Shown here in pieces: positions 40,501 through 50,572 of a stretch of DNA of 64,000 nucleotides (positions are counted from its first letter, which is position 1; each line of letters begins with the position of its first letter). The notes under the pieces were generated by a model. The model did not search any database. It worked only from the letters and a program-made list of their open reading frames with translations, and was not told where the DNA came from. The stretch spans positions 1,631,073-1,695,072 of the forward strand of contig NC_040032.1 in NCBI RefSeq assembly GCF_000972845.2, written 5' to 3'. The stretch is from Larimichthys crocea. Its lineage: Eukaryota > Chordata > Actinopteri > Sciaenidae. Both the position numbers and the translations under genes were made by a program.

Positions 40501-43500
40501 CTCTGACGAGGCCACCTACATCTGTGAATACACCACATTCCCTGCAGGGAACCGGGAAAACACTGTAAACCTCACAGTCTATGGTGAGACACACCTGACA
40601 CATGGTCTGATCTTAGGTCTAAAAAATTAAATATCTGTTTGACAGCTGTTGGAATGAAAGACCTGTGGTAGCGCTTAAGTGACATCAAACTTTCCTCTAA
40701 TTCTTAGCAAAAGTAAGCAAATAAATATTATTCTGTCAAACTATTCCTTCAAGATGTTGAATTCCACATAAGACAGTCCTCATCAATGTAACAATGTTCT
40801 ATTCTGGTTTAGTTTAGTATGTTTTTTTCTTATCTGAATGTAAAAATATTGTCATTCTGATGAGAAAATAAATCCAACAGAATTGCTACAAAAAAAAAAA
40901 AGCTAAATACTGCACTTGTACTGTAGGCTACATTAAAAAATATTATTATTTATAAAACATTTAATTGTTATTTCACTAATAATTTCAGTTTTGAATCCTA
41001 ATTGCATGGAATGAACGTTAACAGTAGATAATAAATAAAGTCATATGTCATGAAGGTCTGACCTCATGCCATTGTTTCCAGGCTCCAGCTTTTTTAGAGA
41101 ATGCTGTTGTTTGCAAATGGATTTCAAAAGTTTACCTGTCAGCACCTTGAATAGGCCGTCAAATTATGTTAAACATTACACAATATTATCATGCTTTAAA
41201 AATGCTAAATCAACTCCATATTTTTAAAATTTCTATTCCCTTAGTTCGCCCAACTACTCAGATGAGCCTGTCCACGCCGACGCTGGTGGCTCGTTCAACC
41301 AATCTGAAAACACCAGTGGCCACTTGCGTCTCTGCCAATGGAAAACCACCCGGTACCATCAGGTGTGTGTGTGTGTTTATGTGTGGTAACCAACAAATCA
41401 GCTGACATCCATGTATCTTTTGAGTTGCAACACTGATTCCTTGTTGATGTGTGCAGGTGGGAGACGAGGGTACCAGGAGAAGTGACCACTCGAGAGTACA
41501 GAAACTCAGATGGAACGTTCACCGTACAGAGTGACTACATTTTGGTGCCCAGCAGAGAAACACACAAGGAAACGCTCACCTGTGTCACCACCTTCAATGA
41601 GGAGGTCTTCACTGACAGTGTCACCCTGGATATTCAGTGTAAGTCCTTCTCACGCATAACAAGAAGTTCATAATTATACGAGTATGAATAAAGTCCACAA
41701 GCTAAATGACAGGCTAATTTTATCTGTATGTGTTTTTACGTGTGCACCAGATGAGCCAGATGTTTCGGTGAATGGGTTCGATGGAAACTGGTATCTGAAC
41801 CGAGAGAATGTCCAGCTGAGCTGCCAAGCTGATGCCAACCCAGCTGTCTCTCTGTATCAGTGGAGACTGTGAGAACAACTATGTTTGTTTCTGTTTCACC
41901 AAAATTCACTGTCACAGTTAAACGACCTCATCCGGCTATGAGGTGTCTTTAAATGTATAAACCGAAAGGACCAGTGTGAATGTACCATTTAGTGGCATCT
42001 AGCCTTGTAGATGCTGATTGCAACCTCTTTGCCTCATGCCGTCCTTCCTAGTCTTACTGGACATTTAAAGTGTGTCACTTAAAACCAATCTGATTTCTCT
42101 TCCTGAATTATATGAACACTCTATTCTTTTACGTATTGTTTGTTTTTTGCTTCTATAAATGATTTTGCAGTAAACTAAATGTGTACTTGCAATATAGCTG
42201 GTTTGATGGGCGTATGGTTCTGTCTTTGATAATGTTTCAATAAGCCTTATATTATATATTTTTTATTTTCTGTATATTCTGCAGCATTAATGGCTCCATA
42301 CCGAGCAACGCTGAGATCCGGGACAACGTCCTAACCTTTAAAGGGCCAGTCACATATGACGTGCAGGGCACATATGTGTGTGATGCAACCAACAGTATTG
42401 GGACGCGGTCAGGCTCTGTGGAGGTCAGCATCATAGGTACGTTTACCTGGAGTCTTCGGGTCATTTGAGTTGATGAAAAGAGCAAAATGGAAGGAATGGA
42501 ATATGTTTGTTTGAAGTTTTACTGGAGTTTGTGTGTGTGCGTGTGTTTTCCCTGTAGAAAAGCCACTACCACAGATCGCGACGGGTGATGTCATCAGTGT
42601 AATTGCTTTATTGCTGGCTGCTGGAGTGCTCATGGGCATTACTATCACAGTCCTGGTTCTCAAAATAAGAAGTAGAAAAGAAGACTCCTCGTACGTACGC
42701 ACTCCATTATTGTCCCAACATGAATGCATCCTCCATTACCGTTGTCCAGCTTTGATTTTCTTTTTCCCAAAACAGAAGTGACTCTCCATCCAGGAAACTG
42801 TCCCAGCCAATAAGGAAAAGACCAGGAGATGATATCCAGGTAACTTATTACTAATTTACATATAGCACATTCAAAGAGCTCAAGTGAAGAATTTAGTTTC
42901 CTCAGATTTTGTTAAATTGTGGTGGCTGTTTCTTTGTTCACTGCTGGAAAGATGATCTTTTCTTTTCATGCAGTAGAAAGATACTAATATTTTTCACACT
43001 ACTACTACATGAGCAGAGAAAACAGAGAAAAGGGGCTATGCTATTCCCCTTTGCTCAAAAGGTCCAATGAACTGGGCCGTGCTTGGCCACATCACGCTCC
43101 TGCTCCAACTACAAGATGGGCAGCACTTTGGTTTTGGCTCGTCCTATTTCAAGGAAAAAAAATTGGTGGCCTGGTCATCAACATTCTTGTACTGCAGCTA
43201 AACAAAAACCAAAATTTGTGAAAAACATTTGAGAGCGAAGTGGTCAGTGCAGAAACAGATATCCTTGGAGGTGGGCGCGCGCGCGCGTGTGTGTGTATGT
43301 GTGTATGTATGTGTGTATGTATATATACATACATACACACATACACTTATTTTATAATATTTAACGCATTATATCTGTGTATCAGATGCAGCATTGTGTG
43401 GGTCCTGATGGAGCAACATCCAAACAGTGTGAATATTGATTTCACTTGAATTTGGGTTGAGTAATGGCCTACAAATAAAACAGTGAGCAAAGCAAATGGA

Positions 43501-46500
43501 AAGGCATGTTTATCAGTGATGAAGTGTGCTTTTATTTTTTCGTTATGTTCCTCTAGACTGGGGCGGGGGGGGTGTTGCTTGCTGACTCACCAGAAATCCC
43601 AGGTGGCGGGGGTTAGGTTCAGCAGGTCCTTGTCATAGCCTTTATGCTCCACCAGATACCTGGTAAAGCTCTCATAGATGAGCTGCAGAAACAATGAAGG
43701 GATAACATCACTTACTGCAATGAGCAGCACAGTCATAATGCAAAGGACAACTAGAGAGTGACTTCCCTCCTCATTTCCTCTGTTTGAAGGTGTGACGATC
43801 AGTGACTGTTCACTGTTTCAAGGCATGAACAGTATACACTGAAAAGTAATGTTCAAACAACCTACAAATTTCATGTGGTTTTTGTTGTCCAGGCTTTCTA
43901 AAAGCAAAGCTAGATAGAGAAGTGGATCTTGGTCCCTTGCCCACAGATTCTGCATTCATATTCAGATATCTGTTTGTTAAGATTATGTATGTATACACCT
44001 ACCCACCTACTCCAACTCTTGAGAAGAATAAAGTCGCTTAGTCTGTCTGTTTGTCTGTTGACCTTGTGGTTATACCTGTTGTCAGATGTTTTATTGGAGC
44101 TTCATTGAACACAGCTGCCTGGAGCTGCTGGAAAAACCATTGATGAGAATGTTCATTCATTTTCCATAACCGCTTATCCTTATCAGGGTCACAAAGGGCT
44201 GGAGCCAATCCAGGCTGACACTGAGCGAGAGACAGGGTACACACCCTGGACAGGTCACCAGTTGATCACAGGGCACACAGAGACAACCTATTTGTACTCA
44301 ACCAATGAGAAGGTTTGGGCTGGAAAACCAAAACAATGAGCTAAAGAGGCAGATCCCATAGAGCTGAGAGTCTGCTGGTTTGTCATAGGTGATACATGCG
44401 ACATTAGTAATTTGATCCATTGTTAAATGATACTGCATAGTGCAGCTTACAGTTTAATCAAGTTATTTCATTAGTGAGAACTATTTGCAGAAATCAGCCA
44501 ATAAGTCTCAAAATGAGTCAAAAATCCAAACAGGTAGCAATCAAACTGAGCTCCCTATCCCAGACCTGTGCTGCTGCACTGACAGGATTAGCAAACAAAC
44601 ATGTGGCATGCATGGGACAAGGGAGACCACAGGACAAGTCCAGGGCTGATAGAACCATGATGATTGTTATGTTCTGTCACTCACAGAATCCAGCCATACC
44701 CTGTGAGTCTGCGGTGACTTGAGCTCCTGATTACACCAAATGCATCCTGCTATGTGAGGATACTGCTGCCAATAGGCCTCGAGGGGGATTTAAAGACATG
44801 TATGATGATCACCGCNNNNNNNNNNAGGTTTTTGTCCTGTCTGTCATTTCCTGTTTTATTTTGGTATTTACTGTCCTCTCGCTTCAGGTCACTTGCCCTT
44901 CCTCATGTGTCACCGGTCTAGTGTCTTCCCCGCCTGATTGTTCCACCTCTTCCCCATTACCCTGTGTATATATTGTCTGTGTCTCCCTTTGTCTTGTGCC
45001 AAAGTGTTTTGTCCCATGATTGATCACCTAAGCCTTCTTTCTTGCCTGTTCACAGCCTTAGCCTTGTTGCTTGAGTGTTCCTTTGTTTTTTTGCCTCGAT
45101 TGAGTGAATTTTTGTTGTAAATTTCGTAGTATAGCCGTTTGTTTCATTGTGCTTAGTTTAGTTGTTTTTTTCATCCTCCCTAGGAGAGATTTTCAGTTAA
45201 TGTTTTGCAGCCTTTGATTTTCCTCCTTTTGAGTGATTTTGATTTAGATATTTTTCATAATGCAGTTTAGAGTTTTTTCCTCCCTTTGGATGGACTTTTG
45301 GTTTCCCTAGTTTAGGCCTGTTTTAAGCCTGCGTTAGCCTCTGTCGAGGGTTTTTTGTTATTCCAAATAAAACAGCTCACTGACACTTCTGCGTCTGAGT
45401 CCTGCTTCGAGTCCGGCCTGATAAAACTTGAATATATGGAATGAAACTTGAATATAGAATAATATGAACTGAAAGCATGACCTTGAATATATTGAATGAA
45501 ACCTTGAATATATTGAATGAAACTTCACGACGTCAGACTTCGCGGCAGTGCCTGCAGCCATCTGTGTAACAGTCGGTAAAAGCGAAAGACAATGAGTCAG
45601 GCCGCCCGCAATCTAGTTGCAGCGATATTAAGCAAGGATGACATGATAAATACACTAACTTGACCTCACCGCGGTGTGACAAGTTTCATTCAATATATTC
45701 AGACTTCATTTGATATATTCAAGGTTTCATGCAATATATTCATTTGTCCCACCTTAACAGAAGTAAATCGAAAACAATCTGTACACGTTCACAGTCCTGA
45801 GAGAGGTGTAATCAGGCTAAATAAACAACACACATTTTCGTAGACCTTAAAAAGTGTCTTTCATAGCACTTCTAAAAGTAATAATCAATATGATAATATA
45901 TGTAATTTCTCCTGTTTTCTTTGTAAAGTGCTTTGTAACTTTTTTTTTTTTTTTTTAAGTGCGATAAAGAAGAACAACGAGTTTCTCAAGCAGAGGAGAA
46001 AATGGTGGAAAGACAAAGAGGTCGGGGAAATATGAATGAATGAATCCTACAGATTAGATGTTCAGGAATAATGTTTTTGGTCAATTTCAATTCAGTTTTA
46101 TTTCCATAACACCAAAAGAAAGTTACCTCATGACTCTTTACATAGAGAGCAGGACTAGACCATACTGTTAGGAATATTACTTTCAATATCAATAATGCCA
46201 GTAATGAAAGTCATCACAACACTGAGACATTTGGCAACTGGAAAAATACATCACCTAGTGAATCATACCTCACTACAGGGTCGACCGCACCTCCTCAATG
46301 AGGTAACAGTTTGTGTCGCCTCCTCGCTCAGAGCTGCTCCGAGAGCTTAGATCAGTGGGACAGTGTCAAACAACTGAACCCTCTAAAAGAGCGGTGCTCA
46401 CAGTGAATTGAACTAAATGCATCCATTCACAACTAATGAAAGAGGACGTGAGTCTTAGTGTTGCAAGACATGATGACTCTCAGACACTGTAATAATCCAA

Positions 46501-47506
46501 ACAACAACAAATAGGAGTGCGCAAGGAAACAACGCCAGTGTCACAAGAAAACTTTAACAAATGGTAATGCTGCATTCACATGGATTCAAGCAGACATTAG
46601 ACAGCAGACGGACGGCACAGAAAACAACAACAGCATTACATTTTGTTTTATGTCATTTTTAATCATTAGCTTCTCGTTGTCCAGATCCTCCATGTTTTCT
46701 CCTCATTTTATCATCCTGCTCTCATCCACTAATGTGTTATCCAGTTTGTTTCTGCCAGAATCCATGAATGCAGCATGAGGTCAAACTCAGCATTTTGTAA
46801 AGCAGATGAACATTTATGAAAATAAACTGTTCAACTTTTGGACTGTGAACTCCGTTCAAAATGTGAAACTGTAGGTGAACTAGTTCATTTTAATCTTTGT
46901 GAACTGAACCCTGAGTGAGCTCTTGTTTAGTATGAATTTGCACAACACCGATCATGTACTGTATTGTTGCACTGCCCGGTGTTTGTGTGCACGAGAACCA
47001 ACAGAAGTTCATAAAAAACATTGCTGTTTATGTTCTATGTACTGTATGGCCACACGTGTTACACATGTGTGTCCTCTAAATACTGGTTGACTTCTCACAC
47101 ATGTAAGCATATCTGGTACAAAGCAGTCGTAGAGTACGTGGATTGTTTGTGATTTTAATACGTCTTTATTATGCATCTCATTTCTCAACAGCATTCAGGA
47201 CGGTTTTATGAGGAGCTTCCAAACACAGCGGACTATGTGAGCTACAGACTGGCCTGTAACAAGGAGGACTACCCTGAACCCTATTCCCCTCCCATTAACC
47301 CCCCTCTCTCATTTCTACCCCAACAACCCTACCAATCCCCGCAACCAACCATAGCAGACAGCAGCAGCAGCAGCAGCATGTCCAAAAACACCTTCTCCCT
47401 TCCTTCACACACCACGGCCATCTTTAAATACCCGTCAGTACAGGGCCTGTCTTCCCCCCCGCCAGGAGTTGCAGCGTACACTTTCCCCAAAGAGCAGTAC
47501 GTCTGA
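30176..47506 (+). CDS. nectin1: Nectin-1-type cell adhesion receptor
   Basis: Nectins are Ca-independent adhesion receptors of adherens junctions that bind afadin. Exons: 30176-30227, 39211-39323, 40325-40583, 41245-41362, 41457-41638, 41751-41868, 42285-42436, 42558-42690, 42776-42839, 47192-47506. Phases agree and give 501 residues. Residues 1-21 are the signal peptide. The V domain (to about 142) has VTWQKLVNGTKQNVAIANPS and YICEYTTFPAGNRE. C2 domain 1 has TCVSANGKPP and LVPSRETHKETLTC; C2 domain 2 has GFDGNWYLNRENVQLSCQAD and GTYVCDATNSIGTRSG. These match human nectin-1 wording closely. The TM segment is about 343-367. The 134-residue tail is proline/serine-rich and unlike the recalled acidic mammalian tail, but ends EQYV, fitting the afadin PDZ consensus E/A-x-Y-V. 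I infer an ortholog or teleost paralog of NECTIN1; the head-to-head thy1 neighbour supports this. Confidence 0.9.
32665..32703. repeat. (CA)n microsatellite, nectin1 intron 1
   Basis: About 19 CA units sit just left of the SINE insertion at 32728. Confidence 0.95.
32720..33048 (+). mobile_element. tRNA-derived SINE with target-site duplication
   Basis: The 8-mer TTGTGTAC occurs at 32720-32727 and 33041-33048, flanking the element. An A-box (TGGCTCACAGG, 32740) and B-box (GGTTCGATCCC, 32784-32794) mark a tRNA-derived head. The body has AAGTGTCCTTGGGCAAGACA and the tail GCGCTTTGAGTGGTCGGAAG, typical of a widespread acanthomorph SINE. Good end preservation suggests a fairly recent insertion. 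Confidence 0.88.
33100..33258. repeat. Dispersed repeat, inverted relative to the copy at 62750
   Basis: Phrases such as AATAAACATGTTTAAAGGCC, GGTACAAAAAACAGTTTTAG and GGCCACTCGAGGCTGG are reverse complements of phrases at about 62750-62915. It is a non-coding teleost interspersed repeat in nectin1 intron 1. Confidence 0.6.
35057..35595. repeat. MITE copy, same family, in nectin1 intron 1
   Basis: The left end reads TTTAATGTCCAATGTGTAGA and the right end TTACACACTAGACCTTTAA. The interior includes ATGGCGGACTCCATGGAAGA and AGATATAAAAGTCTCATTCT, both also seen in relatives. About 100 bp in the middle (near 35215-35330) do not match the other copies and may be a nested insertion or divergence. 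Confidence 0.55.
37457..37518. repeat. (TG)n microsatellite, nectin1 intron 1
   Basis: A TG run of about 31 units. Elsewhere in the 9-kb intron I see only repeats and small chance ORFs. Confidence 0.95.
37870..38400. repeat. Probable interspersed repeat in nectin1 intron 1
   Basis: Phrases such as GCCTGATTAGTTTCACCTG, TTCCCTGGTTTCATTG and GCATTTGGGTTCTGTTCCTC are typical of a common teleost repeat type. A similar style recurs at 44826-45410. Class and limits are uncertain. Confidence 0.4.
39745..39985. repeat. Dispersed repeat between nectin1 exons 2 and 3
   Basis: It carries GGGGGCTGGAGCCTATTCCA, AACATGCAAACTCCACAC and TGCTGTGAGCCGACA. A relative with GGGCTGGAGCCAATCCAGGC is at about 44155-44290. 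This is a familiar abundant teleost repeat; I do not assign its class. Confidence 0.55.
41965..42070. repeat. Fragment of the same MITE family in a nectin1 intron
   Basis: The fragment starts AAAGGACCAGTGTGAATG, has TTTAGTGGCATCTAG inside and ends TTACTGGACATTTAAAG. It is truncated compared with the other copies and lies between nectin1 exons 6 and 7. Confidence 0.45.
43275..43346. repeat. 72-bp strictly alternating purine-pyrimidine tract
   Basis: The tract starts with (GC)n, passes into (GT)n with AT interruptions and ends in a TATATA-centred palindrome and (AC)n. Every step alternates purine and pyrimidine. Confidence 0.85.
43587..43682 (-). other. Orphan coding-quality exon, gene not identified
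   Basis: In minus sense an acceptor CATTGTTTCTGCAG is followed by 31 open codons (LIYESFTRYLVEHKGYDKDL, then LNLTPATWDFW) and TGA. A consensus donor GTGAGT overlaps the stop, so the stretch could be a terminal exon or an internal exon ending at 43591. It lies antisense inside nectin1 intron 9. The amino-acid composition looks like a real globular domain, but I cannot name the family, and no partner exon was found within the window. Confidence 0.4.
44816..44825. other. Assembly gap (10 N)
   Basis: Ten N characters interrupt nectin1 intron 9. The true size of the missing sequence is unknown; sequence to the right is repeat-like. Confidence 1.
44826..45410. repeat. Probable interspersed repeat beside the gap
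   Basis: T-rich sequence with CCTGTCTGTCATTTCCTG, CGCCTGATTGTTCCACCTC and CAAATAAAACAGCTCACTG resembles a common teleost repeat tail and runs up to the inverted-repeat element at 45420. The small ORFs in it are not convincing. Confidence 0.45.
45420..45755. repeat. Unnamed element with inverted arrays of a 21-bp motif
   Basis: The motif CCTTGAATATATTGAATGAA (plus A) occurs as two exact tandem copies at 45481-45522 and in degenerate form to the left. On the right (45683-45750) it recurs at least three times in reverse complement (TTTCATTCAATATATTC). The arrays flank a core of about 160 bp with CpG-containing sequence. No ORF is present. Confidence 0.75.
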
Positions 47507-48275
47507 ACTTTCTTACAAACTCAAACCTCTTCAGTAAGCTCAGAACAAACAACCTGCTTTAAACCTGAACCTTTCCCAAGAGGAGGTTGTTGTTTAACTC
47601 CGGACTATCAGACAGTGACTGACTGTACCACTGTGAACAGCTCCGGAAGTCAAGGGACAGTGCAGCTTTTGTTTTTGGGCTTTTAAAGCATTTCCTCTCC
47701 TTTGTCCAGTCTTTTATTGTGTTATCCATTCTTGAAAAGGGAATATTGTTGAACCATGTTTCAAAAACACGTTTAAGTTTTAGTATAAAGGAAGGTCAAG
47801 CTAGAGATGATTTGACTGTCATTTAAAATATATAATGTATGTTGCATGGATGTATTATATTTAATTGATACTTTCAACTTAATGGATAGGATTATTTCTT
47901 CATGTCTGATGTGATTGACTCCTGAATTTATCATCTATGGGATCATTTTGTAAAAAAACAGAAAACTAAAAAAATGTTTCCTACTTTATTTGTAACACCC
48001 ACTCTTCATCCTGCGTCGTACACACTGACAGTCCCTTCACTGAGGAACAGCAGGCCTCACTGCTTGGTTGTATCTCCTGTTCTGATATGAAACTTTTACT
48101 GTGTTTGTATTTTGTATTGTTTCTGTTGTTCTTTACAAAGAAAAAAAATAATTTTTATTTACTGAAGACTTTGTTGAATTATGATGTTTCTGTTTTTATT
48201 TGCGCTATCTGCGGGTTTTAGTATTCATTGACACTGGTTGTTGGATGAGCCTTGAATTTTTAGCATTTAAATAAA
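47507..48275 (+). other. nectin1: nectin1 3' UTR with poly(A) signal
   Basis: After the TGA at 47504-47506 there is no further long ORF. AATAAA at 48269-48274 is the first good poly(A) signal preceded by T-rich sequence. Confidence 0.6.
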
Positions 48276-50500
48276 AAACATGTAAACTCAGCAACAGCTG
48301 AAAACCACACATGCTTCTACTCTTTCTTTACAATACATACAGTATACATTAGGGAGGAGTAGTATCGAAGATTTTGCACAGTCTAATGGTGTAGAAGAGA
48401 AGAAGAGAGGCTTCTAGCGTAGTCCTGATTTAGTGTCCTGGTTGTTTGTATCTTCTGTGGTTGATTTGGGTCATGTGAACACTTTACCCAAGTGTAAAAA
48501 CTTTATAAAGATATATTTCCTATCTAGAGCTACTAAGTGTGCTAAAATGTGGTACAGAGAGTGTAGACTTCCTGCTGTGAGTGTGCCTTTGTTTCTTTTA
48601 TTTTCATCAAACTACATTTGTGTTATTCAAACTATGCTGTATAAAATGTGATTATCTAAGTATCATGAAATCAGAGTATCACAGCAAGGTCAACAAAACT
48701 AAACACTGTACTCATGTTCTCATGAAAACCAGCAACTTATTATTTGTCCAGAAGAAGAAATGAGAAAAGGTTTTGTTATGGTACAATGTTTAGAAGTTAA
48801 ATTTACATGGGTTTGTTGTTGCATTTTAATTTGTATTCAACATCCTTTTTGTAGTAGATCAATTGTTTGTAATGTAACATAGATGAAAATATAAGTAAGA
48901 CAATCAAAATCAAAATGTGTTATAGTTAAAACATTTAAATTCTTAGAAACTTTCAAAAATGCTGTAAGGGAGGACAGACACGAGGCAGAAATCATACACA
49001 CAAGGTACAAACGCATTGCATTCACTGGATAAAAAATAAACACATTATCTCGATAAAAGATGAGAAAAGATCTCGTAATTATGAGATGAGGAAAGGTGCC
49101 ACATTGGCCAATGCACTTCAGTAAAGTTGGAAAGATATTGGCAGATTTGAACTTCCAGGATCAATAACTCTCAAGTGAAACACAAAACACGCATATTTTC
49201 AACTGTAGTAAAATAGACAACGAGCTACAATCTAATGTTCATCAAAATGTGCCATCCTCGGAGCCACACCAAGAACATTAATGTTTACATGCAGCCGGCT
49301 GTAAGAGCAGTGAGCATGGTCCGTCTACAAAGTGCAACACCGAAAAGAAACATTACAAAAATGTTCAATAACTTCACTATAGTACAGTGTAGTGTTACCA
49401 AAATCACTACACACTTAATTGGTCTGCTACAGATTACACTACAACACTTGACACTTTTTCGTATGAAAAATGCCTTGGTGGTGGATGACTAGACCCTCAC
49501 ACAATGCGGACTGGCCCGGTGGATTTTGGGGGTTACAGGAAGTATAACAAACTAGTAATAATGTACAAACATGATGTGACTATCTAATTGTCATGAAATC
49601 AGAGTACCACAGCAGCGTCAACAAGTGTTTTAGAACAAAGAAGAGTAGAAGAAGAACATACAGACAAAGTCAACCAACCTGTCCTCATACGTAGCTTGTC
49701 AAAAGACAACTTCAGTGTCTCATACTGACACACAAGGAGCCCTTCAGCACCTGTATGAGACACACTGGGCTTTCAGTTGACTCCAATGTAAACACGTCCG
49801 TGGCAGTAAGAGACGCTCAGAGCTCACAGACAGCAGAGAGACTGATAGGCAGCATTGTGCAGCAGTGAGTTCTTCAGACTAACAGGAGGAAAATAACAAA
49901 TATGAATCTGCAGGTTAATGGACATGTGTTATTTGTGTGAGCATTGGCAGCGTCTGAATGAGTCAGTCAACATAATACTATACAAAGTGAGGAGTGAGCA
50001 ACATCAGTCCAAGTTAATGTGTGCCCCACCCCAACAGTCTTGGCCCTAAGCAACCGCATAGCTCGCTTATGCCAGTGGCCGGCACTGTTTTCATGTATAT
50101 GCAGAAATCATAACTTGTTCAGTCCTGGAAAAGTCCTGGAAACGTCCTGGAAATACAAAATGTTTATAAATCCTTGACATGGTCAGTAAACGTGGTGAAC
50201 TTTTGAATGTGGCTGCGACTTTTTGTCCAGTCAAAGACGTCTGCCGATGTGTCTTCCAGACTTCCAGACTGTCTGCTCTCATTGGACTGGCAACATGTAA
50301 GCACGCAAGCCCGGCAGCCATTTTGAATCTCCACTCACAAGACGAGAAAATTAAAATATAGTATTCTTACTAAACAAGTAACAATAAAAGAACAAACAAT
50401 GTGAAGAACTTGTCAACTTTAAGTTTTTCCTGACACCTCTGTTTGTTAGGAGAAGTCCTAACTGATGATGTCAGATGACATTTTCTTCTTTCTTCTTCAG

Positions 50501-50572
50501 GTCAGGCCGATCACATTTTATGGACAGAAGTATAAACACATCTATGTGAGTCAGATGAAGCCTGATGCTTGA
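50501..50572 (+). other. Candidate alternative terminal exon downstream of nectin1
   Basis: A strong pyrimidine tract and acceptor (TTCTTCTTTCTTCTTCAG) precede 23 open codons and a TGA. They read VRPITFYGQKYKHIYVSQMK and so on. The segment is in phase 0, the phase of the nectin1 exon 9 end, so it could replace exon 10 and give a tail without the PDZ motif. It lies 3 kb beyond exon 10; there is no other support. Confidence 0.2.

Noticed and set aside
44798..45019. Hydrophobic ORF beginning in the N gap
   Set aside because: It starts upstream of unknown bases and follows a T-rich interspersed repeat, which gives spurious membrane-like translation.
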